Below are positions 1 to 9,947 of a stretch of DNA of 64,000 nucleotides, piece by piece. The notes beneath the pieces were generated by a model, which did not search any database, was not told the DNA's origin, and worked only from the letters and a program-made list of their open reading frames with translations. The first letter of the stretch is position 1. Every line of letters begins with the position of its first letter. The stretch covers positions 124,001 to 188,000 of the forward strand of contig VUYT01000014.1 of the NCBI GenBank assembly GCA_008802785.1, given 5' to 3'. A program made the position numbers and the translations under genes. Source of the stretch: Symmetrospora coprosmae (lineage: Eukaryota > Basidiomycota > Cystobasidiomycetes > Symmetrosporaceae).

Positions 1-89
1 TCAGTCGAGGGAGCGTCCACAACAAGTTGTGGGCGGTCGAGAAAGTATGTTCGCATGCCTTTCGAAGCGTTTTCCAGGCTGCCTGGCGG

Positions 90-582
90 TCACAGGTTGT
101 TCTGAATGAGCTTCTTCAGGCCGGCCGGGTCGGCACCCCTGAAGACGTGACATGGGGTATGTCAGCGTCGCGAACAGTCTTTCTCGAATCTCACACAGAC
201 GCATTTCCATACTTCAGCGTCTCCTTCGCCTCCTTGTCTTTCAGCGCGATGAACGTCGGCATGGCGGTGATGCCGTAGCGCTGTGCGAGCTCCTTCTGCT
301 CGTCGACATCAATCTTGAGGAAGACGGCGCCCTTGTTCTCCTTGGCGAGCGAGTCAAAGATGGGAGACATGGTCTTGCAGGGGCCTGTAACGCAACACGC
401 GCATCAGACGCGATGCCTACATGCGCACCCGACCGTACTCTCGTGATCAAGCGTTCGGCGCGCCGGTACGCACCGCACCATGTTGCGGTGAAGTCTAGGA
501 AGATGGGCAAGGATGCCGCGCGCCCCAGCAACGTGTCAAAGGCTGCCTCGCTGCCTATCGTTATGACTTGCCCGTTCGACAT
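90..582 (-). CDS. TRX1: Thioredoxin
   Basis: Small cytosolic dithiol-disulfide oxidoreductase that reduces protein disulfides. The model is three exons on the minus strand: 582-474, 384-195 and 138-90, summing to 348 bases (115 residues). The active site WCGPCK is split by the first intron: exon 1 ends inside WCG and exon 2 restores GPCK. The cis-Pro segment is seen as TAMPTF, and the C-terminal helix ends with LKKLIQNNL just before TGA. Length and motif order match classical thioredoxin. The start is the ATG giving MSNGQVIT; a longer upstream reading adds sequence that does not look like thioredoxin. It is divergent from the Zn2Cys6 gene. Certain as a family member; the paralogue number is not determinable. 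Confidence 0.95.
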
Positions 583-1224
583 TGTACGAGAGATGTATAG
601 GTTGTGGAGCGGAGAAGGGGACTCGGAGCGCCGTCCGGCATTGTCAGATCTGGCGGACCGGTCGGTGGAGTCCAGCACGCATATACATAGCGGAATAGTG
701 CGAGATCTAACCAATTCGAGCCCTATGCATCTCTATCCTCGCGCTTTCCGCTAGACGTTGCGCCGAAGCGGCGTTTCGCAAAGCTGTTGGAGCTTGCCGC
801 CCGTGACCGACATGCACCCCGGTCGAGCCATGCCGAAAGAAGCGCTCAGTAGACACAGTCACAATAGCAGCCGTCCTCGCTACAAGAGCCATAGCAAAGT
901 AATATGGGCTATTGCGCCGCAACTGCTCTCGCACGCGACTGCACGTGGTTGAGGCGGGCCTGGGGTCATGCATGGCTATCTGTGCCAGTCGGAGACCAGC
1001 ACGTATATGCCCTTCGAGGGGCTTCCATACATATCATGATATCCTTGTCCAGCCTCCTCTTTCGTCTGTGTACTTTGTTGACGGTAGGTCTCTTTGCAAG
1101 ACGCCTGAGGGTGCCCTTGCTCGTCCCAGCCGCCGCCTCGAGGCTTCAGCAGGGGCGGACCTGCTCTCTCCCTCTTTCCTAGCGACCGCATTCAGCTTGA
1201 CACTCAGAAGGCAGGCCGACCAGC
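583..1224. promoter_or_regulatory. Shared divergent upstream region
   Basis: Gene-free stretch between the thioredoxin start and the Zn2Cys6 factor start, so it should hold both promoters and 5' UTRs. It is pyrimidine-rich near 1030-1190 on the plus strand. I see no convincing TATA box. Confidence 0.5.
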
Positions 1225-3307
1225 ATGGCAGACACCGTCATCAACCCTGCACTTCAGCAGGAGCAGGAAGCCGCTGCTGTGCTGAGCGAGAGCATGCTGC
1301 CAGGGATGCCAGCGGGCACAGGGGCGGCAAAACCGACAAGCCCACGCCGATTGGAGCACGGCGGGATGCAGCAGGGGCCCGCCCAGATGCACGACAGCCA
1401 GGGGATGAACGTCGGGGCCGTCCCACCCCTCCCACCTGCTCCAATGTACACGCTTCCACCCCTGCCGGTCCCACATCCCGGAGTAGCGGATCGGGGGCTG
1501 TCCGAGATGGGCAACGGATCAGTTCCGGATGGAGGAGCAGCTGCTGGTGGAGGAGGAGGCGGCTCGGCGGCCATGCTTAGCCACGGCAGCCACGATGGAG
1601 AGTCGCTGCACCACGACTACATCCAGCAGCACATTGTCGCAGGCCACCCCACGACGTCCGCCTCGTCCAGCAACGTCGCAAAGCCAGGCCTCTACCCGCC
1701 TCCGCCAGTCCCGTACTACCAGAGCCAGTACTATGCCGCCTTCCAGCAGCCCCCGCACCCGCACTACCCTCAGCAGATGCACATGGGCGGCGAGTCCCGC
1801 ATACTCGACTATGCCGACGTAGCCCCTCTCAGCAGGGTGCTCAAGCGACCGCAGCCCGTCAAATTTGCTTCGTCATCCAGCTCGAACGGGAACGACGACT
1901 ATGTCGACAACATCCCTGTTATGCTCGGCAAGCGTGAGTCCGCACCGTCTCGCAGAGATTGTCGTCACACTACTCCTAATGCCGCCTTCGCTTGTTCCCC
2001 GCGCACAGATCCACGAGAAGATGACGAAGACGATCTGGACACACCGGATGAGGTCTACCAGATGGATGGCCCGATGGGCGGGCACGATTCGATGATGCAA
2101 GATGACAGCTACGAGCCAATGGACGAGAATTCCGGGCGCGACTCACCCGCGGCAGCAAGCACGAGCAAGGGCAAAGGCGCAAAGGGCAAGAGTGCAAAGG
2201 AGAAGAAGGGAGTTCAGCGACCTAAACTCAAAGGAACGGCTTGCACGGCCTGTCGCAAGTCCAAGCTCAAGTGTGACGAAGGACAGCCATGCGCACCTTG
2301 CACCAGGAGGCGGGTGGACTGCGTTCGAGACCCAGGACTCAGGTTGTGAGTGCCCTTGTCCGCTGTTCACACCCATTCAGGTAGCGACAAACCAGCAAGC
2401 AGCACCATACTGACACAATTTCTGTCCCGGATAGCAGACAAGCTTGGTACGGGGAGCTGCAGGCTGCTGGACAGGCTGGCAAGTTCATCGATGGCATCTA
2501 CGCTGGACATTTCGGCCCCTCTTCGGCTCTTCACTCTCTCGGCCTTTTTGCTGCTCAACAGCACCGGGAGCAGCAGCAGCAGCAGGCCGCACAGCAGGCG
2601 GGACAGGACGGTCACGCTCACTCTCCCGTCTATTTGCACCAGCAGAACCAGTCATCGGACCTGCCGCAACAGCACCAGCACCAGATGAGCTCTTCGCGCA
2701 CAGAGGGCGTGGGGGAGCCGTCGAATTACTCGAACGACAGCAGCAAGCCGGCCCTGCAGGCGAATCATCCATCGGAAGCTGTTCAGGAGTCGCGCGCGCA
2801 GGCTCGAGCTGCTTTCCAGCAGAAGGTCGCAGAGCGTGCAAGTCGAAATGGCACGACATCCACATCGACGCCCACGCACGGACGCAATACCCGAGCTTCG
2901 GCTGTCAAAGCCGAGGGAGAGAATGACGGGGCGAGCGGACTCCCCGCAGACGCCGACGACTCTGCCTCCGTTCGACCCTCGCCTCATCGCAGCACATCCG
3001 ACAGCTTGAGTGGGATCCTGAACGAGCGGAATGAAGACGGGGTCTCGTTCCCGTCTTACCTCGAGCCGTACCGAGACATCTTGCTGGAGGCTGGCATCGA
3101 CAGTCTGGAGACCCTGCGGGCTGATCTGCAGCTGGAGATGCTCAAGGACTATGTCGTCTTCCTCTTCGAGGTGGGTTGTCTCGCAGATGTACATTGAAAT
3201 GGGCGAGGAGCGAACTAACTCTGAGTTCACAGACCTATCCCGAGAAGCTATACAATCAGACGCAGAAGTTCAAGCTGCAATACGCGCTGCAGAAGGCGCT
3301 TTCGTAG
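1225..3307 (+). CDS. Zn2Cys6 fungal transcription factor
   Basis: Sequence-specific nuclear regulator, target unknown. Exons 1225-1933, 2009-2345, 2438-3170 and 3233-3307 give 1854 bases (617 residues). The binuclear zinc cluster is canonical, C-x2-C-x6-C-x5-C-x2-C-x6-C, starting at ACTACRKSKLKC, followed by a basic RRR segment. It lies near residues 318-344, in the middle of the protein, not at the N-terminus. The first ~310 residues are low-complexity and rich in Pro, Gly, Gln and Ser, with an acidic patch and a KGKGAKGKSAKEKKG stretch just before the cluster. After the cluster come poly-Gln and Ser/Asn-rich sequence and a C-terminal predicted helix (FLFETYPEKLYNQTQKF). Intron 1 is 75 bases with no stop, so its retention would keep the frame. 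No fungal_trans middle domain was recognised. Confidence 0.85.
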
Positions 3308-3838
3308 ATCGTCCAGGATGGGTAGTGGGCCTAGATGATGCGGGTCAAGACAAGGCCGACAAGGAGACACAGAGAGATTGTTTCGTTAGCTGTCAGCCGG
3401 AGCTCCCTCCTTCGAAGCAGTCGGCAAAGTGGAGATTGGCAAGAAGTACATTAGAGGCCGTCAGTGTGTGCAGGCCTAATGTTGTATCCGGGACGCTGTC
3501 TCCCGCCGGAGAATGCCATGCGGTCGCTTTGCTTTACTGAAAGAGGATGCGTGTCTCCGCACCGCTCGTACATTGCTTGTGCACAAGGCAGAGCAAGGAC
3601 GCCCAGGCAAGAATATAGAGACACCTTGTGGTCGCAGTCGCCAATGGATCGGCATTAGCTTGCCGCCGGCACATCCCTCCGCCGCTCTGCCCGCATCCCG
3701 TGACTTTTCTCTCGTGAGCATGGGGTCTCTGCGTCAGGGCTTCTCCGTGCCAGGCGTTGGTCTGCGTCTGCTCGACATCTTCATCTGAACACTTGAGCGC
3801 GCCCATCCTCCTTCTGGTGTCTCAGTAATACCTGCACC
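3308..3838. other. Intergenic, no gene seen
   Basis: Should carry the 3' end of the zinc-cluster gene and the promoter of the MFS permease. Short open frames here show no family resemblance. Confidence 0.5.
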
Positions 3839-5975
3839 ATGGCAGACCTGGTCGGAAGAGGCGGAGCCCGTATGGACGCCCAGCCGGGCGGAACGCCTCA
3901 CACCATGCTGGATGACACTGCAGGCGACTCAAAGACTGGCAAAGTGGCCGGCAATGAGGCCGCTGGCTTTCCCGACGAAAAGCGGCCCACTCGAGGCTAC
4001 GGCAGCGGACACGGCGAGGAGAGCCCCGTTAAGATCGACGAGCTGGACCCCGTGGCACGAAGACAGGCAAAAAGGAAGCTTGACGCGTTCTTGTTGACGA
4101 CACTCACGTTAGCCTACTTCTTGAGTTTCCTCGATCGGTGCGTGTTCGCATGCACGAGGTATCCTGCTTTGCCTCCATGTCCTGACGTGCTTGTGACGCA
4201 CTCTTCGTGGCCGGCACAGCGCCAACATCGGCAACGCACGCGCAGCCGGCTTGCAGACGGATCTCGGACTCACGAACCGCCAGTACAGCATTGTCTTGAC
4301 AGTGACATATGTCCCGTACATTGCCGCCGAGCTGCCGCTCACCCTGGCGATGCGGGCGGTCGGACCGCACCGCCTGTTACCGGCGCTCGTCGTCAGCTGG
4401 GGCCTGGTAACGACGCTCCAGGGCCTGGTGACGAGCTACGGCGGCCTGCTTGCTGCACGCTTCTTCCTCGGTCTCTGCGAAGGCGCCATCCTGCCCGGAT
4501 CCATCACCTACCTGTCAACGTTCTACACACGCGCCGATATGGGGAAGCGCATTGCCTTTTATTTCTCAGCCACGTCGTTGGCAGGCGCGTTCAGTACGCC
4601 TCCTGTCTGTACTATCTGCGCTTACATGGCATACCGATGCTGACGTTCCGCACTGGCAACAGGCGGGCTGCTCGCAGCCGGACTCATCCAGATGGAAGGC
4701 CTGCAGGGACGGCGAGGCTGGAGCTGGCTATTCATTATCGAAGGCCTCTTCACCGTTGTGTGCGGTTTCGGCATGTTCTTTATCCTATTCCCCAATATTC
4801 AGGGGACTCGCTACCTCAGTGCGGAACAGAAGCGCGCTCTGGAGATTGCGCTCATCCAGGATGGCCACACGGCTGAGGAGTCGGTAGGGACGCTTCCTAC
4901 AGTAAATTCGTGTCTCGTAAGCCGCTGATCTCCGGTCCCCTGCTTCTCATCAGGCTCCGTCAGTGCCGCCTTCACGGTGGCGGATCGCAACTCGCATAGC
5001 ACTAAGGCTGATATCGTTCACACACACGCAGATTCTCTTGGAGCACAGTAGCACAAGCTCTCGTGACGCCTCAAGTCTGGTTCATGTGTCTGCAATTCTT
5101 CGCGTCGGGAAGTGAGTATTCATGCTTCTGGCCCGCGGAGACTCACAGACAAGCTCACAGCACGTCACGCTTGCTATACAGCCATGCTTTTTAGTTTAGC
5201 GTACTTCGCGCCTTCGAGTCGGTTACTAAAATTGATCTGGGCAGTGACGATCCGACGGCAGTCACTGAGTCCCGCGTACTTCCAGTCGTCCAGGCCTTGG
5301 GCTACCGAGGCACCGCCATCCAGCTGTACTCCGTACCTCCATATGCCTGCTCGGCAGCGTATGCCATCACGATCAACATCCTCTCGGACCGACTTCGGAT
5401 GCGAGGCCCCTTCGTCATCGCGAGCGCATGCATCAGCGTCACGGGCTACGGTCTCTTCCTTGGCTCCAGGAACACGAACGTCCTCTACGCCGCCCTCTTC
5501 TTGCAGGTCATCGGGACGTACAGCCTGGCGTCTCTGCAGAGCGTGTGGATGCCGAACAACGTGGCTCCGTACTACAAGCGGAGCACTGCCATCGTGATGG
5601 GCTTTGTCTTCAGTGAGTTGGCAACCTGTCATGGCAGCTTGTCCCCCCTCTGCTGACTTTACATTGCGATTGCTAGCCAACTGCGGAGGCATCCTATCTA
5701 CGGTAGGTATTACTTCATGCCGCTGTGCGTCTGCATTCCGGCTAATGTGGCATCTTTTGCAGTGGCTCTTTCCGACTACCGAGGCGCCGCGCTTCCGTAG
5801 GGGGACATCGGTCCTGCTGGGTCTCTCATGCAGCATTGTCGTCACGGCTGCACTCAACACGCTCTACCTCATGTGGCAGAACAAGCTGAAGCGCAAGGCT
5901 GTCGAAGAAGGACGGCTCGGTCGCTTTGAGGGAGCAACCGGAGACAGGCAGGTCGGGTTTGTGTATATTCCGTGA
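3839..5975 (+). CDS. MFS transporter, Dal5/allantoate-permease (ACS) type
   Basis: Plasma-membrane permease of the anion:cation symporter branch; substrate unknown (the family takes up allantoate, nicotinate, biotin and other carboxylates). Nine exons: 3839-4137, 4220-4593, 4663-4883, 4954-4958, 5032-5111, 5182-5217, 5286-5612, 5677-5702 and 5763-5975; they sum to 1581 bases (526 residues). Family marks in order: FLDRANIGNARAAGLQTDLGL across intron 1, the GLCEGAILPGSITYLSTFY helix, RRGWSWLFIIEG, SLAYFAPSIVQALGYRG and the PPYA loop. The 5-base exon 4 is required: TCG-GCTCC-A joins EES to the conserved FSWS segment, and its flanking introns are 70 and 73 bases. Without it the frame breaks. The N-terminal ~85 residues are hydrophilic and probably cytosolic. 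Confidence 0.88.
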
Positions 5976-6557
5976 TGGATGGCCGGGTACGCTGCGCATG
6001 CGTGAGGCGCGGTAAGGCAGGTAACCGCTACCAATCGAGACTGCCAGCGAGCGACGCCTCAGTGTACATGAAGGGCAGAATGATAGCTGTGCAGCACCAT
6101 TATCTGAATGTACCCTTCCCCTTTGGCCCCGCATTCGCTGGCATTGCCACCATCCTGCTCGACGCGTTCAGGCCTCTTCCGTCTCCGTCTCCGTGCGCGT
6201 GCCTCCGCTTGCGCGTGGCGGGGTAGAGATGATGACGGGCGCGGAGGAGCGGAAGGCAGCAACAAACACTCCTGCATCCACTCCAACTTCGCCAGGACAG
6301 CATTGACGGTTGCAGCATATCAGGCTTACGGGTATACCTGGATCCACCCATTCACCCTCGTTTGTTCACACTTCGACCGACCGACGCGCCAACTCGCTCG
6401 GGCCCCGTTGCGGTTGACGGCGGTGGACTCCTTTGAGAGGATCCGAGCACCCACATCAGAGGGCAAACCCAGACACCGGTGTAGCGACACAAACCTCTGC
6501 ACATCACACACACACGCATACGCACATTCATTCGTTGCATACGCAAGCATTGCAGCC
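5976..6557. other. Intergenic, promoter of the next gene
   Basis: Gene-free. It includes CA-rich sequence near 6495-6530 just upstream of the next start. No clear TATA element was seen. Confidence 0.45.
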
Positions 6558-8410
6558 ATGACCTTCGCCGTCGAGCAGCAGCACCAGCAGCAACTGCGGA
6601 AGCGTATGCACAAACACGCGAAACGGCAGGGGCAACGACCGGGTGTGCCCACCACGGTATCGCAGACTTCTGTCGCAGCAGTGCCCACTGCAGACGATCC
6701 AAGCACGTCGCCTGCAGACGACGACGAGCCTGAGCAGAGTCCGACCACGTCGCGTGAGTTTGCCAAACAGAGATGGGGGGGTTGCAGAGCGGGCGGGCAT
6801 GACAGGGGACAGGAGGGCAGGCTGCGATGATGGGATGCACATCCCCTGCCCACACCTCTCCCGGCTGCCCGTGCTCATCATCTCGCTCGTCCTGCGCTGT
6901 GCTCCTGTTCCCGTATCTGCTCGTCGAAGCTCATCCCAGAGACGCGCGCTGACCCCCCTCGCTCGCTCGCTGGCCCTTTGTTGATTTCTGGCGACGACTC
7001 ACAGCGACAAGCCGCAGCACATTCGCGGAGCCCACCACGACGAGGACAAGAGAGCCGCTCATAACACCGACAACGTCGTCAGAGGAGCCAGAGCCGTCCA
7101 CTACCGAGGAGACAACGACTAGCACGCCCTCCACCACAAGCACGAGGACCACCGAGAGCTCGTCTACCACCAGCACGACCATCAGCACCCCATCGGTCAT
7201 CACCACAACAGCTCTGACCACCTCCACTTCTACCTCCCTGCGAAGCTCTTCCACCATCCTCAGCACTTCTAGCACAACCCCGCTTTCGTCCTCGTCGACG
7301 AGCCGAAGTCTCGTCACGTCCTTTGTGACTGCCTCTGCTTCAGTGACGAGCGCGCTGCTACCCTCGACTGCAGCTGGTACGAGCAGCGCCAGCACAGGCG
7401 GCAACGACGATGGTCCTGGCGCAGGCACAGTCGTCGGCATTGTCGCCGGTGCCCTCGTGGGCGTTGTCGTGCTCTCTGGCATTGTTGGGTACTTCTTCCG
7501 GACAAAGTGCAACAAGAAGGAGGACACGGACTACGACGAAAACCCGTTCGGCAACATGGACGCTGCGTACGGCGCCGCCGGGGCTGCCGCTACGCGCTCC
7601 GAGATGCGCCGCGACAGCCAGCTCCTTGCCGATGACGACAGCGTGCACCAGATGTCCGAGCTCGGCCACGGCAACAACCCCAACATGAACACGTACGGCA
7701 GCGGCAATGGCGGCAGCGCGTATGGCGGCAATGCTGGCAACTACGCCATGGCTGGCGCGGGAGCTGCTGCCGCCGCCGGAGCCGCAGGTGCATACGGCCT
7801 GAACCGCGGCAACTCGACTGCGCACGGCACCCCGCCTCCGGGTCTCTCGCGCAACGACACCGTCACCCCTCGTCCGCCGACTATGATTCAGCGCCACTAC
7901 GCCAACATGGCACAGCACAACAGCAACCCCATGCCCTCGTTCCAGCCGGGCCAGGTCATCCAGCCAGGTCAATTCTTCCCCACAGGACAGATGAACCAAT
8001 CTGGACCGTACCCGTCCTTCCCGCCTGGCGCGGCTCCCGCAGTCGGCGGCGCTGCAGCGGCGGCAGGATACGCGCAGGGGCATCAGCGCGGATACAGCCA
8101 CGAGCAGCAGCAGCAGCAGCAGGAGCAGTATAGCGACATGCCCCAGCGGTCCGGCACGCCAGAGCACAGCAATGTGCAGCAGACATACTTCCACCAGGCA
8201 CACGACTCGTACTCGTCGCAAAACACGGGGCCCGCAGCGGGAGTCCGCACCAGCGGCGGCGGGCTGCACAACCCTTTCGAGTCGTCCAACAGCCTGCAGC
8301 AGCGCGAGGGCGTCATGGACCCGAACGTCCGTGCAAGGCGCACACTCAGCGTCAGGAATGGCGGGATGGACGACGTCGAGGTCCGGAACTCGGTGTACGG
8401 CGGCATGTGA
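6558..8410 (+). CDS. Ser/Thr-rich single-TM protein, possible wall sensor
   Basis: Exons 6558-6753 and 7005-8410 (1602 bases, 533 residues). A long Ser/Thr/Pro stretch (roughly residues 60-195, likely O-mannosylated) leads to one membrane helix, GTVVGIVAGALVGVVVLSGI, near residues 205-230. The tail is Gly/Ala/Gln/Asn-rich, with an acidic-basic juxtamembrane start (KCNKKEDTDYDENPFGNMD) and a second NPF-like stretch, HNPFESSN, near the C-terminus. This layout matches Mid2/Wtl1-like and Wsc-like surface sensors, but no cysteine-rich WSC domain is seen. No cleavable signal peptide is visible in this model: the N-terminus is Gln- and Lys/Arg-rich. The intron is 251 bases, the longest in the window, so a different first exon is possible. 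Function is inferred from architecture only. Confidence 0.75.
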
Positions 8411-9947
8411 GCGGCCGTCGTGCTATTCGACCCGAACCATCCGGGTGGGCAACGGTCCTGGCTGTTGCTTGATGCAGTAGCCAGCGACTTTCCGCCTCCT
8501 TAGCGTCTACCAACAGACCGAAACCCTCTCGATCTGCGCCATTCGCCCTTCCGCCTTGTCGTCCATTCAATACTTCGCCATTTCTCCTGGGTCGCATAAA
8601 GGTCCCTTTGCGCCTCTATTCATCATCGCCAACCTGGCGCCCACGCTCATTCCAACCAAATCGTCACTGCATTCTTTTCCCTGCCGGTCACGCATCTACT
8701 GCCTCATCTACTGTCACCGTATCGTGGTCAGCCCAGTCTCTAGGGAGCTCGGCGTGAGCTTGGGTGGAAAGGGATACTGGCCGTGGCACCCGTCTGTACC
8801 TATATGTCATTTCGCTCAGTTTTGAGGATACCCCCAGAACCCGCTTGAGTGCGTCTTCAGCGGAGTTGCAAAACACTTCTTCATCCTCCCCGTTCCGCAA
8901 GGCTTTCGCTACATACAGCATTTCTGCAAAGCCTTTCCGCCTTTCAGGACAATGCACATGCACCCGCTGTGGACCTTCGCTGGACGGAAGTCACTTCTGA
9001 TATCTACACAGGCTCCTCCTAAGGGCGCGAACTTACGGTCCCCGCCCCTCCTCTGCCGCCTTGCGTTCACTTCTTCCCACCGAGCTCCTGCGACGTCTTG
9101 GGCTGGTTTGCCGCCGTATTGTCACTGACTGCACCACCGCTGACCTGAGCGGGCTTGCACGGTGCGAACGGACATGGGAGGAAGTGGACGTTGGGGAACG
9201 GCCGGAGAGGATGAAGTGGAGATGGTCAGTACCTGAGTTGGCAGATGTCTGCAGAAGGCACGGGAACCGACGGACCTGCATTGGCGAGCCTTTGCCTCCA
9301 GTCGCAGGGTTGTCCCCGCCGCTCGAGATCGTCGACGAGTCGGGTTGCTATTATTCGTGCAGCGGGCGTTAAGCGAGCAACACCGAGCTCAGCGCGTCAG
9401 CTCGATGGACGTGTTCTTCCCGTCCCCGCAAGGGCTGGGACGTACGCCACTAGCGCTCATGCTGAAGGATTGGGGAAGTGAAAGACGAGGCAGGAGATGT
9501 GATATGTCCCTTGGATGCCCGTACTGCGCATATACAAGTGGAAGGAAGAGCAATCTTGCATCGTCGAGAGAGGACGGCGGTGAGGTTGAAGTGGGGCACG
9601 GCGGACAGGTCGGAGCGGGCCGGGCGGACGCGTTCCGCGGCATGGCCGCCTAGACAGTCGGCTGACCTCATCTGCGACCATCGGACACAGATCTCTCGAT
9701 GCATGCACATACAGCTGGAGGGATCGGATGGACGTGCCACGCATTGAGCAGGCGCGTCCATCCCTTTGCTGGTGTGGACGCTCGCCTTTCGAGCAGGCAC
9801 GGCATGGTTCAAGGCCAGCCATGCTACATACTCGGAACTTCTGCCATGTATGTTGCAATTCCTTTCTGTACACAGGCAGACACGCACTGCAATACGCCAG
9901 AGCTGCTATATCTGACGCGAGTCTCAAGCATGAAGACGGCGACCTCC
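8411..9947. other. 1.5-kb stretch with no recognisable gene
   Basis: Lies between the 3' end of the Ser/Thr-rich gene and the 3' end of VPS1. I read both strands and found only short open frames with no family resemblance, no splice-joined conserved motifs, and no tRNA-like B box. It may hold two 3' UTRs, a noncoding RNA or a very small gene. Confidence 0.5.

Noticed and set aside
4884-5031. Single intron in the MFS gene with a GTGTCT donor at 4910
   Set aside because: It keeps frame but inserts a non-family stretch; the 5-nt exon restores both family sequence and normal intron sizes.
9061-9887. Short frames on both strands between 8.4 and 9.9 kb
   Set aside because: None spans more than about 160 codons, none shows a motif, and no splice combination gave one.
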